Source: Spartinivicinus poritis
GTDB taxonomy: Bacteria; Pseudomonadota; Gammaproteobacteria; Pseudomonadales; Zooshikellaceae
Reading direction: 5' to 3'
DNA: 64,000 nucleotides
NCBI RefSeq assembly: GCF_028858535.1
Contig: NZ_JAPMOU010000017.1
Location: forward strand, 59,941 to 123,940
How positions within the stretch are numbered: position 1 is the stretch's first letter; the number at the start of each line of letters is the position of its first letter. Below, in pieces: positions 36,116 through 45,347 of the stretch. A program made the translations under genes and the position numbers. The notes beneath the pieces are model-generated. The model worked only from the letters and a program-made list of their open reading frames with translations, did no database searches and was not told the DNA's origin.

Positions 36116-36559
36116 TTAGATACCTGTCTGACGCTCTTTAATTTCAGCCAGGGTTTTGCAGTCGATACATAGCGTTGCTGTTGGCCTTGCTTCTAGTCGG
36201 CGAATACCAATCTCTACACCGCAGGCATCACAAAAGCCGTAATCGTCGCTTTCGATTCGCTCTAAGGTCTTTTCAATTTTTTTGATTAGTTTACGTTCAC
36301 GGTCACGCGTTCTTAGCTCAAGGCTGAACTCTTCTTCTTGGCTGGCGCGGTCGGCAGGATCAGGAAAGTTAGCTGCTTCGTCTTTCATATGGGAGACGGT
36401 GCGGTCAACCTCTTCCATCAGTTCTGTTTTCCAGGTTTGCAAGATGCCTGCAAAGTGGGCAAGCTGCTTCTCATTCATATATTCCTCACCATCTTGCGCC
36501 TGGTAAGGAGTGAAGCTTTTTAACAGGTTGCCGGTATCTGTCTTATTTTGTGCTGACAT
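36116..36559 (-). CDS. dksA: RNA polymerase-binding transcription factor DksA
   Basis: 147 aa. A helical coiled-coil (about 35-105) bears the tip Asp pair in [11 protein letters not shown]. The four-Cys zinc finger CDACG...CIDC follows. Acts with ppGpp in the RNA polymerase secondary channel to control rRNA and amino-acid promoters. All four zinc Cys are present, so this is the canonical DksA and not the zinc-free DksA2. Confidence 0.97.
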   Translation of the reverse strand: MSAQNKTDTGNLLKSFTPYQAQDGEEYMNEKQLAHFAGILQTWKTELMEEVDRTVSHMKDEAANFPDPADRASQEEEFSLELRTRDRERKLIKKIEKTLERIESDDYGFCDACGVEIGIRRLEARPTATLCIDCKTLAEIKERQTGI

Positions 36560-36854
36560 ATTTTTACAGCCTCACATTCAAGAAATTTTCCCATCGATCA
36601 GCAGCTGGCTATGTCACTTTGGTTCATCTGCCCGCTCTAACCGGATCAATTCCTTTTAGGAGCGGTGAAACTACCAGATAGCTTAAAAGGAAGCTACTGA
36701 TTTATTTGAGGAAGCTGTGCTTCCCAAATTATCAAAGTGATAAAAAGCTGCTCCTTTATTACCAAGTGTTGTGAACTGCTGCCAACTTAACTAGTATGGT
36801 CGATTTATCGTTAGACTGCACACATTTGATTGAATTCAATCTAGGGATATCAGC

Positions 36855-37631
36855 TTGAAGTTCACTCCAGCTTGCCAACAAGGCGTCCTCATAAAACGCT
36901 ATAAGCGCTTTTTGGCCGATATTGAGCTAGCGGATGGTTCGCAAATTACCATTCACTGTCCCAATACGGGCTCAATGAAAAACTGTTGCCAACCAGGTAG
37001 CAAAGTTTGGTTTTCTACCTCTAACCAAGCGAAGAGAAAATATCCTCACACCTGGGAAATAGTAGAGACCCCAATTACTCATCAGGATGGCAAAGTTGAC
37101 CATTACTTGGCAGGCATTAACACTGGCCGAGCGAATCATCTGGTCAGGGAAGCTATAGATAAGGGCGTGATAACCGAATTACAAGGCTATAGCGAAATTA
37201 ATAAAGAAGTTCGCTATGGGAAAGAGAACAGCCGCATAGACTTTTTGTTAAAAGGTGAGGGTTTAGTGGACTGTTATGTAGAGGTTAAAAATGTCACGTT
37301 AGCCATTGGTGATGGCTGGGGTATCTTTCCTGATGCAGTGACCACCCGTGGTGCGAAGCATATTCGTGAGTTAATGGAAATGGTGGAAGCTGGCCATCGT
37401 GCGGTGCTGCTGTTTTGTGTGCAGCACCATGGCATTGAAAAAGTGGCTCCAGCCGATGCTATTGATTCCACATACAGTGATCTGTTGAGAGAGGCAATCA
37501 AAGTGGGTGTTGAAGTGATTGCTTATCAGGCTGACTTATCAGCAGAGCAAATTGAACTGGTTAAGCCATTACCTGTTTATGATTGCTTACGTCGTAACTT
37601 GGATGTAGATCTGTCCATCTTGATGGACTGA
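36855..37631 (+). CDS. sfsA: DNA-binding/nuclease-fold protein SfsA
   Basis: 258 aa. [32 protein letters not shown] and [13 protein letters not shown]...[16 protein letters not shown] are the family blocks; the D...E-K residues form a restriction-endonuclease-like fold. Named for sugar fermentation stimulation, but its biochemical role is unsettled. The start is TTG, with AGGG about 8 bases upstream; homologues begin at the same residue. It overlaps the Rieske gene by 45 bases, convergently. Confidence 0.9.
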   Translation: MKFTPACQQGVLIKRYKRFLADIELADGSQITIHCPNTGSMKNCCQPGSKVWFSTSNQAKRKYPHTWEIVETPITHQDGKVDHYLAGINTGRANHLVREAIDKGVITELQGYSEINKEVRYGKENSRIDFLLKGEGLVDCYVEVKNVTLAIGDGWGIFPDAVTTRGAKHIRELMEMVEAGHRAVLLFCVQHHGIEKVAPADAIDSTYSDLLREAIKVGVEVIAYQADLSAEQIELVKPLPVYDCLRRNLDVDLSILMD

Positions 37632-37925
37632 AAACGGGCACGGTAGCAGGCAATCACCTTGGCAGGGGCCTGCAATGCACTCGCCAGATTCGATTAAAAA
37701 CAAAGCGCCATGAGTAGCACATTGAATCAAGCTGCCTTCCATATCTAAAAACTGGTCTGGCATCCATTCCAGGCTAATGCCTAGGTGAGGGCAGCTGTTG
37801 TGGTATAGGTAAATCTCCCCCTGCTTTTTAACTGCAAATACATTGTACTCGCCACTTTTAAAGCCTCGGCTTTCCCCTTCTTTTATTTCATCTATATGAC
37901 ACAGTTTAATCACACCAATTTCCAA
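37587..37925 (-). CDS. Rieske [2Fe-2S] ferredoxin-like protein
   Basis: 112 aa. The two cluster-binding boxes are CPH (Cys45, His47) and CATH (Cys69, His72). There is no signal peptide or anchor, so it is a small cytosolic Rieske ferredoxin. Partner unknown. Its 3' end overlaps the last 45 bases of sfsA on the other strand. Confidence 0.85.
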   Translation of the reverse strand: MEIGVIKLCHIDEIKEGESRGFKSGEYNVFAVKKQGEIYLYHNSCPHLGISLEWMPDQFLDMEGSLIQCATHGALFLIESGECIAGPCQGDCLLPCPFSVHQDGQIYIQVTT

Positions 37926-38004
37926 TAGTTCCTGCGGTCTGCTTCTTCCTACTTTAAAACTTCTTGCTTAAACCTCAAAGGGCGGAAGTTAGGCAATTAA
38001 TCTA

Positions 38005-38033
38005 TTGACTTGTAAATAATAATTATTATCATT
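38005..38033 (+). promoter_or_regulatory. Fur-controlled promoter of the heme receptor
   Basis: TTGACT (38005-38010), 16 bases, TATCAT (38027-38032). A Fur box (38015-38033, AATAATAATTATTATCATT) covers the spacer and -10, so Fur-Fe would block the promoter. Confidence 0.75.
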
Positions 38034-38070
38034 TGCGTTTGTATTCATTGTGCTACTACTCACTTAGCTT

Positions 38071-38108
38071 ATTCACTGGAGTATCTGCTTCAGTGAGTTT
38101 TTTCTTTT
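38071..38108 (+). terminator. Terminator in the leader of the heme receptor
   Basis: ATTCACTG/CAGTGAGT (8 bp, one G-T pair, 12-base loop), then TTTTTTCTTTT, about 35 bases after the expected start. An upstream ACTCACT (38058-38064) can pair with the same AGTGAGT and would break the stem. It could be an attenuator or end a short Fur-controlled RNA. Confidence 0.55.
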
Positions 38109-38136
38109 CAATGAGGTTGTCACAAAAAGCATTTTT

Positions 38137-38309
38137 AGCTCCCTCTCCCTCTGGGAGAGGGCTGGGGTGAGGGTGTAATTGCTTTAAAGCCACCGCTACG
38201 CGGAACAACCAGCACTCTTTATTTCAATTAAAGTTGCTGTCGCTAGTCTTGCAGTGGCAGACTAGCCCCCTCATCCTAACCTTCTCCCCCACAGGTGAGA
38301 AGGGACTTG
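38137..38309. mobile_element. MITE-like 173-bp element, copy 2
   Basis: Same ends and length as copy 1 at 29808, with a different centre. It lies in the leader between the Fur promoter and the receptor ATG, so receptor mRNA from that promoter must include it. Confidence 0.65.
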
Positions 38310-38357
38310 CTTTGAAGTGCTTTTGCGACAGCCTCCAATATCTGGGGGGATATTCCA

Positions 38358-40379
38358 ATGCCAGAGCAGCCATATTGGCAGCTCACTGCTTTAGCCAGTG
38401 CACTAGCTGTTAGCGTTTCTAGTTGGGCCAGTCAAAAAGTCACATTTGATGAGGTAGTGGTAACCGCCACACGCACAGAAACAACTGCCCAGAAAGAGCC
38501 TAAATCAGTAGATCAGGTCGATAGCGAGTCTATTTCACTACAGCAGCCGGATAGTATTGCCGATACAGTAAAGCACTTGTCGAATGTACAGGTATCAGCT
38601 GGGCCAAGGAAAACATCACAGCGAGTTAACATTCGTGGTTTAGATGAGCGTAGAATTGTTCAAGTGATTGATGGTGCGCGGCAAAATTTCAGTGATGGTG
38701 CTCACCGTGGGTTATTTTATATTAATCCAGAATTACTCAAGTCTGTTGAGGTGGTTAAAGGTACAGCAGGTTCTTTGTGGGGGAGTGGCGCAATAGGTGG
38801 TGCTATTGGCCTGACAACCATTGATGCTGATGACATTCTTGATCCTGATGAAAATTTTGCAGTTAAAGTAAAGCAAGCTTATCAGTCAGCGGATCATGAT
38901 AATCGTAACAATACAACATTAGCAGGCCGTTTAGGTAATACCGATTATTTACTAAGCACCTTTTATACAGATAGTAATGAGCTAAGGCTGGGTAGTGGTA
39001 AAGATTTAGAAAATTCTGCTACACGGCACAAGGGTGGGCTAGCTAAATGGCGCTGGCATTTAGCTGAAGATGAAATGCTTAAGTTTTCTTACCATATGAA
39101 GCATATTGATGAGAATGTGCCGTCCAATCCCTCTACCAATATTTCAGCGCGGTCTAACCCATTAATTAACCGTAAAATTGAGCAAAATAATTGGGTGGTT
39201 GGCTATCAATTAAAGCCAGAAAATAATAACTGGGTAAATGTAAATGCCGGTGTTTATCACAACTACACCAAGCTTAATGAGTTTAGAAAAACTAATGGGC
39301 CAAGGCATGACTCTATTCGTTATAGTACCACTGGTCTTTCATTAGTTAATACCTCGGAGCTCAGCTGGGTTGATTGGACTTATGGTTTGGACTATTACCA
39401 GGATCGGGTTGAAGGCAAACGTAATGGTGCAGACCGGCAAGAGTTTACCGATGGACGGAGCACGGTATGGGGTGTATTCACTAAGCTGGCGATTCCACTA
39501 GGTGAGTACTGGACGATACAGCCAGGTTTTCGTTTTGATCAGTTTGATAACAGGCCAGACGATAATTCAGTAGGTAAAGATCAAACCGAAAATGAGCTTT
39601 CTAAGTCGCTGGCAATTAGCTATAACCCTGTTGACTGGTTAACCTTGCATGCATTGTATGGTGAAGCCTTTAGGGCACCTAGTCTGCAAGAGTTGTATGT
39701 ATCTGGCACCCATTTTAGCTTTGATCTTCCACCTCCAGCACCCCCAATAACTGTTACAAACCGTTTTGTTCCTAATCCAAACTTAAAGCCTGAGAAGGCA
39801 GAAAATAAAGAGCTTAGTACCCGCTTTAAATTTAATGATTTGCTCAGCCAGGGCGATATTTTAAGTATGCGCCTGACTTATTTTAAAAATGATGTAGATA
39901 ACTATATTGAGCAGAAAGTTGAAAGACGTACGACTACTTATGTCAATGTTCGCGATGCGGAACTAAAAGGTTACGAGTTTGACTCCCAGTATAAGACAGG
40001 TGATTTTGGGGTTAATTTTTCATATGGTCGTACTCGCGGTAAAGACAAAGACAGTGGTCAATATTTACAGAATATTCCTGCCGATAAAACGGTGGTTGGG
40101 TTAGATCGTTACTTTATGCAAGGTGATGTTACGGCAGGGGTAAGGGTGACTCATGCCAAGAATCAAGGCCGAGTGCCTGTAGGTAACCCTCAGTCTAATT
40201 ATGATGGCTATACGGTGACAGATGTCTATGTCAGTTGGGAGCCTAGTCAGAAAAAAATGGAAGGGCTAAGGGTAGACTTTGGTATAGATAATGTTACTGA
40301 TCGCCATTATCGAACAGCATTCTCACAACTGGATGAATCAGGGATTAATGCCAAAGTAGCGGTGAGTTATAAGTTCTAA
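38358..40379 (+). CDS. TonB-dependent heme/hemoglobin receptor
   Basis: 673 aa. Signal peptide about 1-25 (ending SWAS), TonB box-like DEVVVTATRT, plug domain (RVNIRGLDERRIVQVIDGARQ, GSGAIGGAIG) and 22-strand barrel ending in VAVSYKF with terminal Phe. The heme-receptor signature FRAP...NPNL is present (EAFRAPSLQELY, then PNPNLKPEKAENKE), with a His between them (SGTHF) as in heme receptors. Imports heme from the host or environment with energy from the TonB-ExbBD genes downstream. Fur box upstream. Confidence 0.92.
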   Translation: MPEQPYWQLTALASALAVSVSSWASQKVTFDEVVVTATRTETTAQKEPKSVDQVDSESISLQQPDSIADTVKHLSNVQVSAGPRKTSQRVNIRGLDERRIVQVIDGARQNFSDGAHRGLFYINPELLKSVEVVKGTAGSLWGSGAIGGAIGLTTIDADDILDPDENFAVKVKQAYQSADHDNRNNTTLAGRLGNTDYLLSTFYTDSNELRLGSGKDLENSATRHKGGLAKWRWHLAEDEMLKFSYHMKHIDENVPSNPSTNISARSNPLINRKIEQNNWVVGYQLKPENNNWVNVNAGVYHNYTKLNEFRKTNGPRHDSIRYSTTGLSLVNTSELSWVDWTYGLDYYQDRVEGKRNGADRQEFTDGRSTVWGVFTKLAIPLGEYWTIQPGFRFDQFDNRPDDNSVGKDQTENELSKSLAISYNPVDWLTLHALYGEAFRAPSLQELYVSGTHFSFDLPPPAPPITVTNRFVPNPNLKPEKAENKELSTRFKFNDLLSQGDILSMRLTYFKNDVDNYIEQKVERRTTTYVNVRDAELKGYEFDSQYKTGDFGVNFSYGRTRGKDKDSGQYLQNIPADKTVVGLDRYFMQGDVTAGVRVTHAKNQGRVPVGNPQSNYDGYTVTDVYVSWEPSQKKMEGLRVDFGIDNVTDRHYRTAFSQLDESGINAKVAVSYKF

Positions 40380-40415
40380 TGGTATCTCTACGTTGAGCTT
40401 TAAGGGGATGGATGA

Positions 40416-40490
40416 GCGATACAAAACCTTATGAGGCAGGGATGCCGATTAGAGCATCCAGGGATGGACTTGCTGCGAGTTTTGTATCGC
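40416..40490 (+). repeat. Long inverted repeat with GGA-rich interior
   Basis: 12-bp perfect arms GCGATACAAAAC/GTTTTGTATCGC (40416-40427, 40479-40490) enclose GGATGC/GCATCC (40440-40459) and several GGATG motifs (40406-40412, 40439-40443, 40461-40466). It lies between the receptor and tonB. The GGA content suggests CsrA/RsmA binding; it could also limit read-through into tonB. Confidence 0.5.
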
Positions 40491-40598
40491 TTATCTAGCC
40501 CGTATTTTGGAAACTACTCTGTCAGCAACTCATTAATGTATTACTTAAATAACGTGAACCCACATGAGGGTCCACTATTGATTTGCGCTTTCTTGTAG

Positions 40599-40617
40599 TT
40601 AATAATCATTATCATTA
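40599..40617. promoter_or_regulatory. Fur box upstream of tonB
   Basis: TTAATAATCATTATCATTA, a good match to the 19-bp Fur consensus, 24 bases before the tonB ATG. It implies separate iron control of the tonB-exbBD-hmuTUV operon. Confidence 0.75.
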
Positions 40618-40640
40618 AGTTGATTTTGATAAAGTTGGTT

Positions 40641-41432
40641 ATGAACCGGTTGTTGCTGCTTTTCATCAGTGTGTCTGTTCTATTGCATGGTTGGCTTTGG
40701 TTGTTCCTTCAGCAACAACCACAAGTGACGCCAAAGGCAATGGCTGCGTTAAGTTCACCTCTTAAACTTCAGCATGTCACTTTTAAACAACGGGTAGTGG
40801 AGCCTGCTCAAGCAAAGCCTGTTGAGGAAAAACAGCTAGAACCTCCCAAACAACCAGAACCTAAGCAAGAAGTTGCTAAAGTTGAGCCAAAACCTTCCCC
40901 TAAGCCTGTTACCAAAAAAACACCAGCTAAGAAAATAGTTAAGAAAAAGCCCGTTAAGCCAAAGCCTAAAATAGCTAAAGTTGTCAAACCAAAGCCAGTC
41001 AAAAAGCCACCGGCTAAAAAGGTAGTAAAAGCGAAGCCTAAACCTAAACCCGTGGTTGCGAAAAAAACTGAGAAACCAATTAAAAAACCACAAAAACAAA
41101 CTCAAGTGGCAAGTACTACACCTGTGGTATCAAAAAAATCGCTGGGTTCTAGTCATAAGAATGCTCAAGCAAAGCCTCGTTGCTCTCAGACTGAACTTAA
41201 TTACCCTTCTAGAGCAAAACGTCGCAATCAGCAAGGAGAGGTATTAGTAAAAGTGGAGTTAAATGAAAGGGGTGGCAAGGAAAGTATTTCAATTCAGAAA
41301 AGCTCTGGTTATCCGGTGTTAGATAGGGAAGCACTCAAAATGGTAAAGAGAACACAATGCTCTCCCATGTTGCTAGCAGGTAAGCCAGTTGAGTCTACAG
41401 TCATCCAGTCAGTAGTTTTTAAACTCAATTAA
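40641..41432 (+). CDS. tonB: Energy transducer TonB
   Basis: 263 aa. An N-terminal membrane anchor (RLLLLFISVSVLLHGWLW) has the His that contacts ExbBD. A long Pro/Lys-rich spacer (about 45-175; PKPVKKPPAKKVV repeats) spans the periplasm. The C-terminal domain (YPSRAKRRNQQGEVLVKVEL...SGYPVLDREAL) contacts receptors. I prefer the ATG at 40641 to an upstream in-frame TTG at 40620, which lies against the Fur box. First gene of the operon; serves the heme receptor upstream. Confidence 0.9.
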   Translation: MNRLLLLFISVSVLLHGWLWLFLQQQPQVTPKAMAALSSPLKLQHVTFKQRVVEPAQAKPVEEKQLEPPKQPEPKQEVAKVEPKPSPKPVTKKTPAKKIVKKKPVKPKPKIAKVVKPKPVKKPPAKKVVKAKPKPKPVVAKKTEKPIKKPQKQTQVASTTPVVSKKSLGSSHKNAQAKPRCSQTELNYPSRAKRRNQQGEVLVKVELNERGGKESISIQKSSGYPVLDREALKMVKRTQCSPMLLAGKPVESTVIQSVVFKLN

Positions 41433-41445
41433 TAATGGCTAATTT

Positions 41446-42117
41446 ATGAATATTGATTATTTACAACAATCCCTAAATGCCATGGGCTGGATGTTATATC
41501 CACTGGCCTTTTGTTCACTGTTGATGATCGCTTTGATTTTAGAGCGGTTTTGTTATTTTTTACTGCTACCACTCATTTCAGACAGCAAATTATCTGTATT
41601 GCTTAACCGTTGGAAAAATAATGTGGATGAACAGCCTGCCTGGCTGCAAAAAAAGCAGCGTGGTATAGCAGTGGGTATTAAGCTGTTGAGCGAATACCAG
41701 GGTAAAAATATTGTTAGAGAACAGCAGCTATCTTGCTGGCTGGCAAAGCAGCATCAAACCAACACTGCTCGCTTAAAGCTATTACAGCTCATAGGAATGA
41801 TCAGCCCTTTACTGGGTTTGTTAGGTACGATTTTAGGCATGATTGTGATGTTTAAAGGTGTCGCTCAACATCAAGGCCCGGTTACTCCTAATATTCTTGC
41901 GGATGGTTTATGGCAGGCAATGTATACCACTGCATTTGGCTTGGTGATTGCTGTGCCTGCGATTGTTGGAGCACAACTGTTTTATATTTGGAGCAATAGT
42001 TATTGCCAGCGGCTTCAGCATTGGCTCAATGAGTTTCATTGTCAGATGATGGTGAAGGAGCATGAAGAAGGCAGCCTTGAAAGCAATTCAGGCCAGAACT
42101 TAAAGGCTGCAGCATGA
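41446..42117 (+). CDS. exbB: Proton channel subunit ExbB (MotA/TolQ/ExbB family)
   Basis: 223 aa with three membrane helices (about 15-38, 115-140, 157-182). LLQLIGMISPLLGLLGTILGMI and GLWQAMYTTAFGLVIAVPAI are the channel segments. With ExbD it powers TonB by proton flow. It is 13 bases after tonB and overlaps exbD by 4 bases (ATGA). Confidence 0.93.
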   Translation: MNIDYLQQSLNAMGWMLYPLAFCSLLMIALILERFCYFLLLPLISDSKLSVLLNRWKNNVDEQPAWLQKKQRGIAVGIKLLSEYQGKNIVREQQLSCWLAKQHQTNTARLKLLQLIGMISPLLGLLGTILGMIVMFKGVAQHQGPVTPNILADGLWQAMYTTAFGLVIAVPAIVGAQLFYIWSNSYCQRLQHWLNEFHCQMMVKEHEEGSLESNSGQNLKAAA

Positions 42118-42536
42118 TTCAGTTTTCCAATGAAGATGATCAGTCAGCTGGCTCATTTTTACCGGATTTAACCTCCCTATTAGATGTGCTATTTATTGTT
42201 CTGGTGTTTTTTTTGCTCACTGCAAACAGTGCTCAGTTATTGCTACCCATTGACTTGCCTACAGCAGCCTCAGAATCACTAGAGCCTCAGAAAAAGCCAA
42301 ATCCTATCGAAATAGCAGTACTTAAAGACGGCACAGGCTGGCAAATTGAATCCGCTACGTTTACTGAGTGGGATACATTAACCAAAGTGCTTGATGAAAA
42401 GTTACAGCAAAATAAACTGGATAAAGTTACTGTTGCTGCAGATAAACAAGCTCAGGCTGAGCAGCTCTTAAAACTGTTAGCTTATTTGCAGGAAAACGAA
42501 ATTGCGGTGGCTGATATTATTATGCAGAGGGAATAA
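42114..42536 (+). CDS. exbD: Proton channel subunit ExbD
   Basis: 140 aa: a short cytosolic N-terminus, one membrane helix (SLLDVLFIVLVFFLLT) with the essential Asp24, and a periplasmic domain. The last base of its stop is the first base of the hmuT ATG, showing tight coupling of energy genes with heme transport. Confidence 0.93.
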   Translation: MIQFSNEDDQSAGSFLPDLTSLLDVLFIVLVFFLLTANSAQLLLPIDLPTAASESLEPQKKPNPIEIAVLKDGTGWQIESATFTEWDTLTKVLDEKLQQNKLDKVTVAADKQAQAEQLLKLLAYLQENEIAVADIIMQRE

Positions 42537-43405
42537 TGAGAGTGAAATTAACTGCTTTAATCCTCGGTATTATCCTTTCTACGTTGTCTCAAGCTCAGCA
42601 GCGCATTATTTCAGCGGGTGGAGCAATGACAGAGCTACTTTATGCGCTAGGCGTGGGGAAGCAACTGGTGGCGGTGGACACTAGCAGTATATATCCTGAG
42701 TCTGCCAGTAAACTGCCAAAAATAGGCTACCACCGTAGTTTGTCATTAGAAGGTATAATTAGTCTTCAACCTACCCTATTACTCGGCTCTGCTGAAATGG
42801 GGCCGCCGAATGTTATCCAGCAATTGCAGTCTTTAAAGATTAATGTGCAACAACTGCCTACTGCTGTAACCATGACAGCATTAGAGAAGCGAATATCTAA
42901 AGTTGCCAAACTGGTGGGGCAAGGGTCTCAAGGGCAGGCTCTGCTTGCTGCCATTAGAGCGAATCAGCAGCAGCTGGCTAAGCAATTAAAAGCTGTCAAA
43001 AAGCCTTTGAAGGGAGTCTTTTTAGTTCAGCCTGGCGGTCGTTCTCCAATGGTTGCAGGAACGGGTACTTCCGCTAACACTCTAATGGCATTAGCAGGCA
43101 TATTAAATCCAGCTGCGACGTCAGTTAAAGGCTATCGACAACTGACTAGCGAAAGTTTGATAGCAATGGCACCTGAAGTGATCATAGTGCCTGACCATAT
43201 GTTTAAAAACAGTAGTAGTTTGGATAAATTAATTACCCAACAGCCAGGTTTAAAGCAAACCCCTGCGGCAAAAAATAATCGAGTTATTACTGTAGACAGC
43301 AGTTTATTAGTAGGGGGTATTGGCCCTAGAATTGTTCAAGCTGCACAAAAATTAGCAGCTGAAGCGTACCCTGAGTTACATTCTGCGATTGTTAAAGTTC
43401 CGTAA
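42536..43405 (+). CDS. hmuT: Periplasmic heme-binding protein HmuT
   Basis: 289 aa. Signal peptide 1-20 (STLSQA). The type III binding-protein fold has RIISAGGAMTELLYALG, the segment SSIYPESASKLPKIGYHRSLSLEGIISL and GGRSPMVAGTGTSANTLM, as in PhuT/HmuT. A Tyr in the first lobe is the expected heme ligand. Passes heme to HmuUV. Confidence 0.92.
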   Translation: MRVKLTALILGIILSTLSQAQQRIISAGGAMTELLYALGVGKQLVAVDTSSIYPESASKLPKIGYHRSLSLEGIISLQPTLLLGSAEMGPPNVIQQLQSLKINVQQLPTAVTMTALEKRISKVAKLVGQGSQGQALLAAIRANQQQLAKQLKAVKKPLKGVFLVQPGGRSPMVAGTGTSANTLMALAGILNPAATSVKGYRQLTSESLIAMAPEVIIVPDHMFKNSSSLDKLITQQPGLKQTPAAKNNRVITVDSSLLVGGIGPRIVQAAQKLAAEAYPELHSAIVKVP

Positions 43406-43454
43406 ATCTAATTTAGTGTTTGGTATGGAGTAACCAGGTTTTCTTCTGCTACTT

Positions 43455-44501
43455 ATGAAACGATCTCAAAAAGCACTGTCAGTGATTGCCGTTCTGGCAG
43501 TGTGGCTCCCCATTTGTTTGCTGTTGGGAATTGCTAATGGTGCTGTGCCGATTGGCCTGGCTGATGTGGTCACTGCTATTTTCAATAATTTAGGTTTTTC
43601 CTTAACCTCGACAAGTGATGACTTTTCCCAAAACCAACTGATTATCGAATCCATCCGTACCCCCAGAGTTTTACTTGCCTCATTAATTGGTGCTGCATTA
43701 GCTATTAGTGGTGCCTTGATGCAAGGGCTATTTAGGAACCCATTAGCTGACCCTGCCATTATTGGTGTCTCCAGTGGAGCAGCGGTGGGTGCTGCGCTGG
43801 CTATTTTATTTGAAAGTGTTTGGCCGGCAGGTTATGCCCACTGGGCGACAACAATCGCTGCATTTTTAGGTGGTTTGGCTGCAACCTGGCTGGTTTTCAA
43901 AATTGGCACCAGCCCATATGGCACATCCGTCGCCACAATGTTATTAGCAGGCATTGCCATTAATGCGTTTGCCATGGCTGGAATAGGACTGATTAATTAC
44001 ATGGCAGATGATAACCAGCTCAGAAGTATTATTTTCTGGCAAATGGGAAGCTTAGGGGCTGCTAGTTGGTTAAATGTGGGCACAATGGCTTTAGTTGTTG
44101 TAGCTGTTGCTTTAGTACTGCCACGCTATGCAAATACACTTAATGCCTTATTGTTAGGTGATTCTGAAGCACGACACTTGGGGATTAATGTTGATAAAGC
44201 TAAAAAATGGCTGATTATTGTAACTGCAGTATTGGTAGGTGTTGCAGTGGCATTTGCAGGAATGATTGGCTTTGTGGGGCTGGTTGTTCCTCATTTAGTT
44301 CGTTTAGTCATTGGACCGGATCACCGCTTTTTATTGCCTGCCACGGCGTTGCTGGGAGCTATATTAATGGTGTTGGCTGACCTATGTGCACGTATGGTAA
44401 TCTCACCTGCTGAATTACCCATAGGGATTGTGACTGCTCTGATTGGTGCGCCGTTTTTTATGTTTTTACTCCTCCAAAAGCGACAGACAATCAGTGGGTA
44501 G
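43455..44501 (+). CDS. hmuU: Heme ABC transporter permease HmuU (FecCD family)
   Basis: 348 aa, about ten membrane helices. RTPRVLLASLIGAALAISGALMQG, NPLADPAIIGVSSGAA and GFVGLVVPHLVRLVIGPDHR are FecCD hallmarks; the last contains the coupling-helix Gly. Works as a dimer with HmuV. 49 bases after hmuT. Confidence 0.94.
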   Translation: MKRSQKALSVIAVLAVWLPICLLLGIANGAVPIGLADVVTAIFNNLGFSLTSTSDDFSQNQLIIESIRTPRVLLASLIGAALAISGALMQGLFRNPLADPAIIGVSSGAAVGAALAILFESVWPAGYAHWATTIAAFLGGLAATWLVFKIGTSPYGTSVATMLLAGIAINAFAMAGIGLINYMADDNQLRSIIFWQMGSLGAASWLNVGTMALVVVAVALVLPRYANTLNALLLGDSEARHLGINVDKAKKWLIIVTAVLVGVAVAFAGMIGFVGLVVPHLVRLVIGPDHRFLLPATALLGAILMVLADLCARMVISPAELPIGIVTALIGAPFFMFLLLQKRQTISG

Positions 44502-44512
44502 TAAGTAAATCA

Positions 44513-45298
44513 ATGAAAAACCCTATGCTAGAAGTACAAAATCTGTCGGTTAGTATTCAGGGCAAAACCATTATTGAAAATATTGCCTTTGAAGTCATGC
44601 CTGGTGAAGTGCTCGCAGTGCTGGGGCCTAATGGAGCAGGTAAAAGTACTTTATTTTCAGCACTAACTGGAGAGCGTCCACCAGCAACTGGACAGGTGTT
44701 AATTAACCAACAGCCTTTATCTGAAATTTCAGATAATTTGAGAGCTACTCAAATAGGGGTTTTGCCACAAAGTTCTGCTTTGAGTTTTGCTTTTAGCTGC
44801 TATGAAGTAGTTTCGATGGGGCGGATTCCCTGGTCAACAGGCAAGGACAAAGATGCTGAGGTTATTCAACAGGCTATGGAGCAGGTTGATGCTTGGCACT
44901 TGCGTGACCGTATTTATACTTCACTATCAGGTGGGGAAAAGCAACGTATCCATTTAGCTAGAGTCATTGCACAAATCACTACCGATGAGCAGCAAGCTCC
45001 TAGATTGTTATTGTTAGATGAGCCAACCTCTGCATTAGATCCTTCTCACCAACATTTAACGCTTCAACTAGCCAGGCAACTGTCTGCAACTAATACGGCA
45101 ATATTGGTGATTCTTCATGATTTTAATTTAGCGGCCCGCTATGCTGACAAGATAATGGTGATAAAAGAAGGCAGGCAAGTTATCTTGGGTGACCCGCTAG
45201 AAGTATTAAAGCCAAATTTAATTAAAGAAGTTTTTGATATTGATAGCCAGGTAATTAATCACCCAACCTATAAAGTACCTGTTGTGCTGTTGGGGTAA
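44513..45298 (+). CDS. hmuV: Heme ABC transporter ATPase HmuV
   Basis: 261 aa. Walker A GPNGAGKST, Q-loop VLPQSS, signature LSGGEKQR, Walker B LLLLDEPTSALD and the switch His in VILHDFN are all intact. Powers heme entry to the cytoplasm. 11 bases after hmuU. Confidence 0.95.
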   Translation: MKNPMLEVQNLSVSIQGKTIIENIAFEVMPGEVLAVLGPNGAGKSTLFSALTGERPPATGQVLINQQPLSEISDNLRATQIGVLPQSSALSFAFSCYEVVSMGRIPWSTGKDKDAEVIQQAMEQVDAWHLRDRIYTSLSGGEKQRIHLARVIAQITTDEQQAPRLLLLDEPTSALDPSHQHLTLQLARQLSATNTAILVILHDFNLAARYADKIMVIKEGRQVILGDPLEVLKPNLIKEVFDIDSQVINHPTYKVPVVLLG

Positions 45299-45347
45299 AG
45301 AGGAAGTCTTATAAGATTAGTGTTTGCTATATAGAAGGGTTTTGATA

